A DNA stretch of 64,000 bases from Bacteroidota bacterium (GTDB taxonomy: Bacteria > Bacteroidota > Bacteroidia > UBA7662 > CANHCV01): positions 248,001 through 312,000 of the forward strand of contig CANMVY010000001.1 of NCBI GenBank assembly GCA_947501265.1, given 5' to 3'. The notes beneath the pieces were generated by a model. It was not told where the DNA came from. It saw only the letters and a program-made list of their open reading frames with translations, and did no database searches. The position numbers were made by a program, and so were the translations under genes. Of this stretch, positions 1 to 6,826 are shown piece after piece (the first letter of the stretch is position 1; every line of letters starts with the position of its first letter).

Positions 1-403
1 GGTGAATTCTGAAATCCGCGCATCCGGTTACGAAAAGAAATTAATTGGAGGAATCGTTTTAACTGGCGGTGGTGCCATGTTGAAAAACCTAAAAGCCCTT
101 TTTGAATTGGAAACCGGATTCGACGTTCGCATCGGATCACCAGCCGAATTCCTCGCCAAAAACGACCGTTCGCTTCAACATCCCATGCACGCCACCGGCG
201 TTGGCTTGGTTCTTCAAGGAATTCGAAACAAGCGAACCGTTCTTACGGCACAGGTTGAAGATGAGGGCGTTACAGGTCAACCCATTTCTGTAACCCAGAA
301 GAACGATCCTCCACGCGGTCCATTCTATCAAAAGATTCTTGCCGGATTCAAAAAAATCCAAGGAATGTTGGGAGAAGATGAGGAAGACTACAACGATCGT
401 TAA
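1..403 (+). CDS. ftsA: Cell division protein FtsA, C-terminal part (5' end outside window)
   Basis: This is the end of FtsA, the actin-like protein that tethers FtsZ to the inner membrane and helps recruit the divisome. The reading frame is open to the window edge, so the N-terminal part lies upstream. The segment carries the ATPase-fold motif GIVLTGGGAMLKNL, followed by an RIGSPAEFLA stretch and a HPMHATGVGLVLQG stretch, which match the last conserved block of FtsA. The C-terminus (residues about 100-133 of the visible part) is basic, then acidic, which fits the variable linker and tail that ends in a membrane-binding helix in this family. ftsZ follows 115 bases downstream on the same strand, the classical order. 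The ORF-track methionine (GTG at base 2) is an internal codon. Confidence 0.93.
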   Translation, partial: VNSEIRASGYEKKLIGGIVLTGGGAMLKNLKALFELETGFDVRIGSPAEFLAKNDRSLQHPMHATGVGLVLQGIRNKRTVLTAQVEDEGVTGQPISVTQKNDPPRGPFYQKILAGFKKIQGMLGEDEEDYNDR

Positions 404-518
404 TGCAAATTGTTGAAAAAATATGCATAATCAACCTGTTGGTTACCTTTTGAAATCGACGTTCTATCTCGATTTTTGTAGAGGTCGCAACAGGTCCACC
501 ACTTAACACTTTAACAAC

Positions 519-2204
519 TTGGAAAACAATAACTTTATGTTTGATTTACCCACTTCTCGCCCCAAAATTATCAAAGTCATTGGTGTTGGTGGCGGTGGAA
601 GTAATGCTGTTTCGGCCATGTTTCAACAAGGAATCAAAGATGTTGACTTTTTGGTTTGCAATACCGATGCTCAACACTTGGACGCTTGCCCGATACCTCA
701 GAAGTTAATTCTGGGCCCAAGTTTAACCGAGGGAATGGGCGCAGGTTCCATCCCCGCGGTTGGAGAACAAGCGGCTTTGGAAACGTTGAACGACATCAAT
801 TCGATGATTGGCACGGAAACCAAAATGGTTTTCATTGCAGCCGGAATGGGCGGAGGTACCGGAACAGGTGCTGCTCCGATCATTGCCGAAGAATGCCAAA
901 AAGCTGGAATTCTCACCGTAGGAATTGTAACCATGCCCTTCAAATTTGAAGGACCACGTCGAAGAAAACAAGCAGAAGAAGGTTTAAAGTCTTTGGCCAA
1001 ACATTTGGATTGTTTGATCGTGGTTTCCAACGACCGTGTGATGGAAATTTATGGAGAGTTGTCCTACTCCAACGCTTTTGCCAACGCTGATTTGGTTTTA
1101 ACCAATGCAGCAAAATCCATTGCAGAAATCATTACCGTTCGAGGAATCATCAACGTGGATTTCAAAGATGTTGAAACGGTGATGCGCAACAGTGGAAAGG
1201 CTGTCATGGGAACCGGTTCGGCAGAAGGAAACGATCGCGCTATTCGTGCTACCGAAGCTGCATTGCGTTCTCCTTTGTTGAACGACACCGATATTTCCGA
1301 CGCTCGTTACGTATTGTTGAACATTACATCCGGTGGAAAAGAAATCACCATGAATGAAATCAGCGAAGTTACCGATTACATTCAAGATTATGCTGGAAAC
1401 AATGCAGATTTGATTTGGGGAACCTGCGTAGATCCAAACATGGGCGATAAAGTACAAATCACTGTCATTGCTACCGGCTTTAGCGGAGAAAAAGGAAATA
1501 TGTTGGCCGATCACATCAACGAACCCGTAAAAAAGGAAGTGATTGATTTGAATGGAGGTCGTGTGCAACAAGTAACGGTGAATCCGGTTGTTGCAACAGT
1601 ATTCGAAGCTCCCAAAACCATTCAACCGGAATCCTTTTCTTCTCCTGAAAACAAAGTTGTGGTTCCTCTTGAAAAACAAGAACCAATTTCTGTTCAGGAA
1701 AATGAAAATACCATCGTTTTTGAATTTTCACCCTCAGTTTCAGCACCTGAACCCATCACTCCAGAACAATTCTTTCATCCAGAAGCTGCCTCAGTAGATT
1801 TACCTCAAGCTGAATCATCCCCAATCTTGGCTTCCGAAATGGGAGGTATTAATCATTCCGAAGAATTTCAAGAAGAAGATCATGGCTGGAAAGTTTACGA
1901 AAAACAAGCATCAGATACCATTAGTGTGATGGGCACCCGTTCCGTACATCCCGGAAACGACGCAACATCTTCCCCAAATCAACACCGGGCCGATACCCTA
2001 CGTGGGTTATCCATGATGCAACATTTCGATTTAAAACAAGTGATTGAAATGGAAAATACCCCGGCCTACCAAAGAACCGGACTTGAATTGGATCCGACAC
2101 CACATTCTTCGGAAAGTGCTGCTTCACGCTTTACTGTGAATGCTCAAGGCGAAGGAATTACTATCCGTCCTCATAATCCATTCTTACACGATAATGTGGA
2201 TTAA
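519..2204 (+). CDS. ftsZ: Cell division protein FtsZ
   Basis: FtsZ is the tubulin-like GTPase that forms the cytokinetic ring. The nucleotide-binding start IKVIGVGGGGSNAV lies near residue 20, the tubulin signature GGGTGTGAAP near residue 112, and the T7-loop region with NVDFKDVE near residue 210. The GTPase core ends near residue 330 and is followed by a Gln/Pro/Glu-rich linker of about 180 residues. The C-terminus has a PAYQR-type conserved peptide and ends in NPFLHDNVD, as in other Bacteroidota FtsZ proteins. The start is ambiguous. The track uses TTG at 519 (MENNNFMFDLP); ATG at 537 gives MFDLPTSRP and is equally plausible. There is no clear Shine-Dalgarno sequence at either. The gene follows ftsA and ends just before a strong palindromic terminator. 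Confidence 0.98.
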   Translation: MENNNFMFDLPTSRPKIIKVIGVGGGGSNAVSAMFQQGIKDVDFLVCNTDAQHLDACPIPQKLILGPSLTEGMGAGSIPAVGEQAALETLNDINSMIGTETKMVFIAAGMGGGTGTGAAPIIAEECQKAGILTVGIVTMPFKFEGPRRRKQAEEGLKSLAKHLDCLIVVSNDRVMEIYGELSYSNAFANADLVLTNAAKSIAEIITVRGIINVDFKDVETVMRNSGKAVMGTGSAEGNDRAIRATEAALRSPLLNDTDISDARYVLLNITSGGKEITMNEISEVTDYIQDYAGNNADLIWGTCVDPNMGDKVQITVIATGFSGEKGNMLADHINEPVKKEVIDLNGGRVQQVTVNPVVATVFEAPKTIQPESFSSPENKVVVPLEKQEPISVQENENTIVFEFSPSVSAPEPITPEQFFHPEAASVDLPQAESSPILASEMGGINHSEEFQEEDHGWKVYEKQASDTISVMGTRSVHPGNDATSSPNQHRADTLRGLSMMQHFDLKQVIEMENTPAYQRTGLELDPTPHSSESAASRFTVNAQGEGITIRPHNPFLHDNVD

Positions 2205-2220
2205 TTTATAAAGATGAAAC

Positions 2221-2261
2221 CCAATAAAAAAGCCCCGACGATGTCGGGGCTTTTTTATTGG
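2221..2261. terminator. Perfect 19-bp palindromic terminator between ftsZ and tRNA-Leu
   Basis: CCAATAAAAAAGCCCCGAC pairs perfectly with GTCGGGGCTTTTTTATTGG around a 3-base GAT loop. A GC core flanked by A- and T-runs makes it a bidirectional intrinsic terminator serving ftsZ (plus) and the tRNA (minus). The right arm includes the three bases that encode the CCA end of the tRNA. Confidence 0.92.
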
Positions 2262-2345
2262 TGCCCAGAACAAGACTCGAACTTGCACATCCGTAAGGAA
2301 ACCACCCCCTCAAAGTGGCGTGTCTACCAATTTCACCATCTGGGC
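2259..2345 (-). tRNA. tRNA-Leu (anticodon GAG), CCA encoded
   Basis: Read on the minus strand, the gene folds as a class II tRNA. The 7-bp acceptor stem is GCCCAGA/TCTGGGC, the D-arm contains GGTAGACACG, and the anticodon stem CCACT/GGTGG encloses the loop TTGAGGG. That loop gives anticodon GAG, which reads CUC and CUU leucine codons. A long variable arm of about 15 nt and a T-arm with TTCGAGT follow. The discriminator base is A and the terminal CCA is encoded. Length with CCA is 87 nt. The long variable arm and the discriminator A agree with leucine identity. Confidence 0.95.
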
Positions 2346-2526
2346 AACGGGAGCGCAAATATACAAAGACGTTTTGAAAAAGAAAGAAGGAAATCAGCGA
2401 ATAAATAAAAACCAAATGATGCACACCAAGGTGTAAAAAATGATCATGAAAATGAAAAATTTAGACTTAAAGAATCTAAACATGTTGATTAGTTAATTAC
2501 AAAGTCAAAAGTAACCAAAATTGCGT

Positions 2527-2534
2527 TATTTTTG
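2527..2534 (+). promoter_or_regulatory. Bacteroidota -7 promoter box TATTTTTG before the CotH-type gene
   Basis: TATTTTTG matches the Bacteroidota primary-sigma consensus TAnnTTTG. It lies 18 bases before the ATG at 2553 in the only sizeable gap on this side of the gene. No clear -33 TTTG was found. Confidence 0.6.
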
Positions 2535-2552
2535 ATTTATTATCAACTCAAA

Positions 2553-4601
2553 ATGAAAAAAATTCTGACATTCCTTTTTGGATTGCTTTTTATTCATCTC
2601 GGTGCTCAAAACTTTTCAGGTAGTGGAGGAGCCATTACCGATAACCAACAGCCATCTTTTTTCCCTCTTACCATTCAAGGAATTGCAAATCGGATTGATT
2701 CTTCGTTCGGAATACAGCAACTTTGCTTCAACATCACCCATGCTCGAGCCAACGATTTGGAAATAAAATTAGAATCCCCAGATGGCTCGATCATCACCTT
2801 AGCATCTCGTTTGGGAAACCCAACTTCTCAAAACTTTTCATCAACGTGCTTTCGTGGAAGCTCTCCCAATAGCATTCGTACCGCAATCGCTCCATTCACA
2901 GGCACATTTCGCCCGTTCGAAATGCTGGGAGCTTTTAATAACGGACAAAATCCGAACGGAACATGGAAACTTTGGGTGACCGATTTGGTTACCGGGGTCA
3001 CTGGTAGCGTATCCAGTTGGACGTTGTCCTTTTCAGGGACGTCACCAGCCATTCCCGAATTACCCTATTCCAACCTTCCGATCATTAAAATCAATACGGG
3101 CGGGCAAACCATTGTAGACGAGCCCAAAAGACGCGTAGCCATGGAATACGTGATGGATTCGGCAGGAGGAAACACCTATCCGTACCGCTCTGCTTCCAAA
3201 TTCAAAGGAACCATTGGTATCGAATTCCGGGGCTCATCTTCCCAAGGATTTCCCAAGAAAAGCTATGGATTTGAAACATGGGATGTAACATTGAACGATT
3301 CCGATGTTGCTTTCCCAGGTTTTCCAGCCGAATCCGACTGGATCCTCAATGCCAACTATACCGATAAGTCGTTGTTGCGAAATGTTTTTACGTACGACAT
3401 GGCCAGAAAGATGGGTTGGTATGCACCAAGAACCCAATTCGTTGAGTTGATCATCGATGACAAATACCAAGGGATTTACATTTTGATGGAGAAAATCAAG
3501 AAAAACAACGACCGGGTCGATATTGCCACCATGAAAGCAACCGACACCTCGGCCATTGAAATCACGGGAGGATACATTTTCAAAATTGATAAAACAACCG
3601 GAAGCGGTTCCGGAAACGGGTGGAATTCTAACTTCCGGTCACCGAGCAGCAATAAAGTCATTTCCTTTCAACCGGAATACCCCGATGCCGATTCCATCAC
3701 CCCGCTTCAGAAACAATACCTCATTCGGTACGTCGATTCTTTTGAACGTGCCTTGGCCGGCCCCAACTTCATGGATTCGGCTTTGGGATGGAGAAAATTC
3801 GCCGACGAGGCATCGTTTATCGATTATTTTCTACTCAATGAATTGGCGAAAAACGTAGATGGCCTCCGAATTTCTACCTATTTACACAAACATAAAATCA
3901 CGAATAAAAAGGGGAAATTGGTCATGGGGCCGGTTTGGGATTACGACATTGCCTACCGAAATGCCGATTATTGCGACGGCGACAATTTAACGGGTTGGGC
4001 CTACAATTTCAATTTGGTTTGTGGCACTGATGGCATGCAAGTTCCGTTTTGGTGGTCGAGATTGGTGCAAGACACCGCATTCACGACCCATTTGCGTTGC
4101 CGATATGATCGCTTAAGATCTGGCTATTGGAGCAACGCATCCCTTAACCGTTGGGTAGATTCGATGGCAACCGTTTTGAGCCCAAGCAAAACCCGTAATT
4201 TCAACAAGTGGCCCATCCTTGGAGTTTATGTGTGGCCCAATCCAAGTCCCATTCCATCCACCTATGCCGGTGAAATTGCCAATTTTAAAAGCAATCTTTC
4301 CTCTCGCTTGAATTGGTTGGATGCCAATATTCCCGGACAATGCTGGGGAATTCCTTTGACCAATGAAGAAGAAAAGGTTGGGCCCGCTCAAATTTATCCC
4401 AATCCTGCCAACAACCAAGTCTTGGTAGTCCTTTCAAAATCCGTAAATCAGTTGGAATGGTTCAACTTGGCCGGTCAAAAAATCATGGCTATTCCTACCC
4501 AAGGAGTTTTGCAATTGTCGGTTTCTACCGCGCAACTGCCGAACGGGATCTATTGGTTGAAAATGGGAAATGAGGTTCGAAAAGTGGTTATTCAACATTA
4601 A
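2553..4601 (+). CDS. Secreted CotH-kinase-fold protein with P-domain and T9SS sorting tail
   Basis: This 682-residue exported protein has three recognisable parts. A signal peptide (KKILTFLFGLLFIHLGAQ) is followed by a proprotein-convertase P-type jelly roll at about residues 25-165, with PNGTWKLWVTDL and GSVSSWTLSFSG. A CotH-like domain spans about residues 180-570, with FRGSSSQGFPKKSYGFE, DWILNANYTDKSLLRN, MEKIKKN and VMGPVWDYDIAY. The C-terminal 75 residues are a T9SS type A sorting domain (IYPNPANNQ, NGIYWLKM). CotH proteins are atypical protein kinases in Bacillus spores; whether this one phosphorylates anything is unknown. I moved the start from the track TTG (2532) to ATG 2553 because the signal peptide begins there. 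It should be exported and anchored or released by T9SS. Confidence 0.9.
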   Translation: MKKILTFLFGLLFIHLGAQNFSGSGGAITDNQQPSFFPLTIQGIANRIDSSFGIQQLCFNITHARANDLEIKLESPDGSIITLASRLGNPTSQNFSSTCFRGSSPNSIRTAIAPFTGTFRPFEMLGAFNNGQNPNGTWKLWVTDLVTGVTGSVSSWTLSFSGTSPAIPELPYSNLPIIKINTGGQTIVDEPKRRVAMEYVMDSAGGNTYPYRSASKFKGTIGIEFRGSSSQGFPKKSYGFETWDVTLNDSDVAFPGFPAESDWILNANYTDKSLLRNVFTYDMARKMGWYAPRTQFVELIIDDKYQGIYILMEKIKKNNDRVDIATMKATDTSAIEITGGYIFKIDKTTGSGSGNGWNSNFRSPSSNKVISFQPEYPDADSITPLQKQYLIRYVDSFERALAGPNFMDSALGWRKFADEASFIDYFLLNELAKNVDGLRISTYLHKHKITNKKGKLVMGPVWDYDIAYRNADYCDGDNLTGWAYNFNLVCGTDGMQVPFWWSRLVQDTAFTTHLRCRYDRLRSGYWSNASLNRWVDSMATVLSPSKTRNFNKWPILGVYVWPNPSPIPSTYAGEIANFKSNLSSRLNWLDANIPGQCWGIPLTNEEEKVGPAQIYPNPANNQVLVVLSKSVNQLEWFNLAGQKIMAIPTQGVLQLSVSTAQLPNGIYWLKMGNEVRKVVIQH

Positions 4602-4602
4602 A

Positions 4603-4634
4603 CAAAAAGCCCCGAATTTCTTCGGGGCTTTTTG
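4603..4634. terminator. Bidirectional intrinsic terminator between the CotH-type gene and ribE
   Basis: CAAAAAGCCCCGAA pairs with TTCGGGGCTTTTTG around a TTTC loop, a perfect 14-bp stem with A/T runs on both sides. It lies between two convergent genes and directly abuts the ribE stop codon. Confidence 0.93.
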
Positions 4635-5219
4635 TTATTTCATCATCATCCTTTGCAAATACTTTCCAAGGATATCAAATTCCAAATTAACCGAATCGCC
4701 CACTTTTAACGAGTGAAAATTGGTATGTTCGTAGGTATAGGGAATAATAGCCACTGAAAATCCATGAAGGGTTGAATCAACCACGGTCAAACTAACTCCA
4801 TTCACGGTAATGCTGCCTTTGGGAACTGTCATCATTTCGGGCTTGTTCTCGTGCTCGAATCGAAAACGCCAACTGCCGCCGTCATCGTTTACCTCAACAC
4901 ATTTACCCAATCCATCCACGTGCCCTTGAACCCAATGCCCGTCTAACCGATCGCCCATTTTCAAACAACGTTCCAAATTAACCATCGTTCCAACGGCCCA
5001 ATCGCCCAAGTTGGTCTTCAACAAGGTTTCACGAATGGCCGTTACCCGGTGCGCACTTCCCTTTACCTCCACCACGGTGAGGCAAGCTCCGTTGTGCGCA
5101 ACCGATTGGTCGATTTTTAACTCGGATGAAAAGGATGATTCAATCCAAAAATCGACATTCTGTTCGTTTTCCATGCGGCCCACAACGGTGCCCATGGCTT
5201 CCACAATCCCTGTAAACAT
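4635..5219 (-). CDS. ribE: Riboflavin synthase, alpha chain
   Basis: This enzyme dismutates two molecules of 6,7-dimethyl-8-ribityllumazine to riboflavin, the last step of the pathway. The protein has 194 residues, normal for the family, and shows the two tandem lumazine-binding repeats. The first begins MFTGIVEAMGTV and the second contains HWVQGHVDGLG and GSITVNGVSLTVVD. The track start at 5237 adds six residues before the invariant MFTGIVE, so the ATG at 5217-5219 is used. It is monocistronic here, divergent from the MBL hydrolase gene. The partner lumazine synthase (ribH) is about 13 kb downstream rather than next to it. No FMN riboswitch was recognised upstream. Confidence 0.95.
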   Translation of the reverse strand: MFTGIVEAMGTVVGRMENEQNVDFWIESSFSSELKIDQSVAHNGACLTVVEVKGSAHRVTAIRETLLKTNLGDWAVGTMVNLERCLKMGDRLDGHWVQGHVDGLGKCVEVNDDGGSWRFRFEHENKPEMMTVPKGSITVNGVSLTVVDSTLHGFSVAIIPYTYEHTNFHSLKVGDSVNLEFDILGKYLQRMMMK

Positions 5220-5234
5220 GGTGGTAATTTTCTG

Positions 5235-5242
5235 CAAAAGTA
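5235..5242 (-). promoter_or_regulatory. Promoter box TACTTTTG for ribE
   Basis: CAAAAGTA on the plus strand reads TACTTTTG on the minus strand, a full match to TAnnTTTG. It is 15 bases upstream of the ribE ATG, in a 59-base divergent intergenic region. Confidence 0.65.
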
Positions 5243-5266
5243 GGGAATAACCCGCTCAACCGTTTG

Positions 5267-5274
5267 TATTTTTG
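5267..5274 (+). promoter_or_regulatory. Promoter box TATTTTTG, four bases before the MBL hydrolase ATG
   Basis: TATTTTTG matches TAnnTTTG and is followed by TTGA and then ATG. With transcription starting a few bases after the box, the mRNA would be leaderless or nearly so. Confidence 0.65.
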
Positions 5275-5278
5275 TTGA

Positions 5279-6124
5279 ATGAAATTGTATCCCATTTCTA
5301 CCGGAACCTTCAAGTTAGACGGTGGAGCCATGTTTGGTGTAGTGCCAAAAACGCTCTGGAACCGCCACAACCCTGCCGATGAAAACAATTTGTGCACTTG
5401 GGCCATGCGTTGTTTACTCATTGAAAACGGAAATCGATTGATGTTGGTAGATACCGGATTGGGAAGCAAACAAACCGAGAAATTTTTCAGTTATTACCAG
5501 CCCAACCGCGAGGAAAACCTTGAAAATTCGCTGAAGCAACTCGGGTTCCACCCTTCCGATATTACCGATGTGCTGCTTACCCATTTGCATTTCGACCATT
5601 GCGGAGGAGCCGTTAATCTGGAAAAAGATGGCACCCATTCCATTGCCTTCTCCCAAGCACAATATTGGGTTTCAAAAGGGCAATGGGAAACATCTCACCA
5701 ACCCAACCCCAGAGAAAAAGCTTCCTTTTTAGCCGAAAATTTCGATCCCATCCAAGCCTCAGGCCAACTTAACCTCATTGAAAATGCTTCTTCTTTGAAT
5801 TTTGATGGGGTTGATTTTATCACCGTGAACGGACATACCGAGCAAATGATTCTTCCTTTGGTAGAAATGAACGGACGCAAAGTTGTTTACCTAGCAGATC
5901 TGATGCCGTCCATCGACCACATCAATCCTTCTTGGGTAATGGCTTACGATATTCGTCCGCTCGACACGATGAAAGAGCGCCAATCGCTCATTGATAAAGC
6001 GATTAAAGAAGATTGGATCTTTTTTTTCGAACATGATGCTATAAACGAAGCCGCACTCCTTTCTACCAATGAAAACGGAAAGACCGTTTCTACCGCCACT
6101 ACCCTATCTGAAATATTCGGATGA
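5279..6124 (+). CDS. MBL-fold metallo-hydrolase
   Basis: This 281-residue soluble protein has the metallo-beta-lactamase fold and probably hydrolyses an ester, lactone or phosphoester. The dinuclear zinc motif THLHFDH is at residues 101-107, preceded by the conserved LVDTG at about 57-61. Later ligands fit the NGHTEQMI segment near residue 185 and the VYLADLMPS segment near 205. The true substrate cannot be told from sequence. The ATG lies four bases after a promoter box. The gene ends in an ATGA overlap with cmk, so the two are probably translated from one mRNA. Confidence 0.88.
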   Translation: MKLYPISTGTFKLDGGAMFGVVPKTLWNRHNPADENNLCTWAMRCLLIENGNRLMLVDTGLGSKQTEKFFSYYQPNREENLENSLKQLGFHPSDITDVLLTHLHFDHCGGAVNLEKDGTHSIAFSQAQYWVSKGQWETSHQPNPREKASFLAENFDPIQASGQLNLIENASSLNFDGVDFITVNGHTEQMILPLVEMNGRKVVYLADLMPSIDHINPSWVMAYDIRPLDTMKERQSLIDKAIKEDWIFFFEHDAINEAALLSTNENGKTVSTATTLSEIFG

Positions 6125-6816
6125 AACGGATCATCATTGCCCTCGATGGATTTAGCGCTTGCGGGAAAAGTACCCTTGCCAAAGATTTAGCCAAGAAGTT
6201 GCATTACAGTTATGTAGATTCTGGTGCCATGTACCGTGCTGTTACGCTCTATTTCATCGAAAACGGAATTTCCTTGGAAGACCCGATTGCCATTGAATCG
6301 GCTTTGAAAAACATCCACGTAGAATTTCACCGAAATCCAGAGACCAAAGCCAACGAAACCTGGTTAAATGGAGAAAACGTAGAACAACCCATTCGTAAAA
6401 TGGAAATTTCTAATTTGGTAAGTGAAGTGGCCGCCCTCAAATCAGTGCGACGTGAGATGGTAGCTCTTCAACGGAAAGCGGGAAAAAAACGCGGAATTGT
6501 AATGGATGGCCGAGACATCGGAAGCAACGTTTTTCCCGATGCCGAATTGAAAATTTTTCTCACCGCTCGTCCAGAGATTCGTGCCCAACGCCGTTACGAC
6601 GAATTGGTGGAAAAAGGAACGCCCGAAAGCATGGAAACAGTCGTCGAAAATTTGGCTCATCGCGATCATATCGACTCTACCCGGGAAGAGAATCCGTTGA
6701 TTCAATGCCACGATGCCCGGGTACTCGATAATTCAGATCTTTCCAAAGCCGAACAATTGGAAACCGTATTCCGCTGGGCCACCGAACTCAAAGAAACGAT
6801 TTCTCTCCTACCTTAG
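6121..6816 (+). CDS. cmk: Cytidylate kinase
   Basis: Cmk phosphorylates CMP and dCMP to the diphosphates in pyrimidine nucleotide salvage and synthesis. The P-loop GFSACGKS is at residues 10-17, the substrate-binding segment YVDSGAMYRAVT follows near 31-42, and the MDGRDIGSNVFPDA block is near residue 138. The length of 231 residues is normal for a bacterial Cmk. It overlaps the upstream MBL hydrolase gene by four bases (ATGA). The downstream glycosyltransferase fusion starts ten bases after the stop, so the three genes look like one operon. Confidence 0.97.
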   Translation: MKRIIIALDGFSACGKSTLAKDLAKKLHYSYVDSGAMYRAVTLYFIENGISLEDPIAIESALKNIHVEFHRNPETKANETWLNGENVEQPIRKMEISNLVSEVAALKSVRREMVALQRKAGKKRGIVMDGRDIGSNVFPDAELKIFLTARPEIRAQRRYDELVEKGTPESMETVVENLAHRDHIDSTREENPLIQCHDARVLDNSDLSKAEQLETVFRWATELKETISLLP

Positions 6817-6826
6817 TTTTCCATCC

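Noticed and set aside
1098-1679. 193-residue minus-strand ORF inside ftsZ
   Set aside because: Antisense shadow of a highly conserved gene; no signal, motif or start context of its own.
2206-2424. ORFs on both strands over the terminator and tRNA (2206-2424 minus, 2214-2408 plus)
   Set aside because: They translate the palindromic terminator and tRNA-Leu; the shared peptide NKKAPT-SGLFYW comes from the inverted repeat itself.
4635-5278. Possible FMN riboswitch near ribE
   Set aside because: The ribE leader is only about 15 bases, too short for the conserved aptamer.
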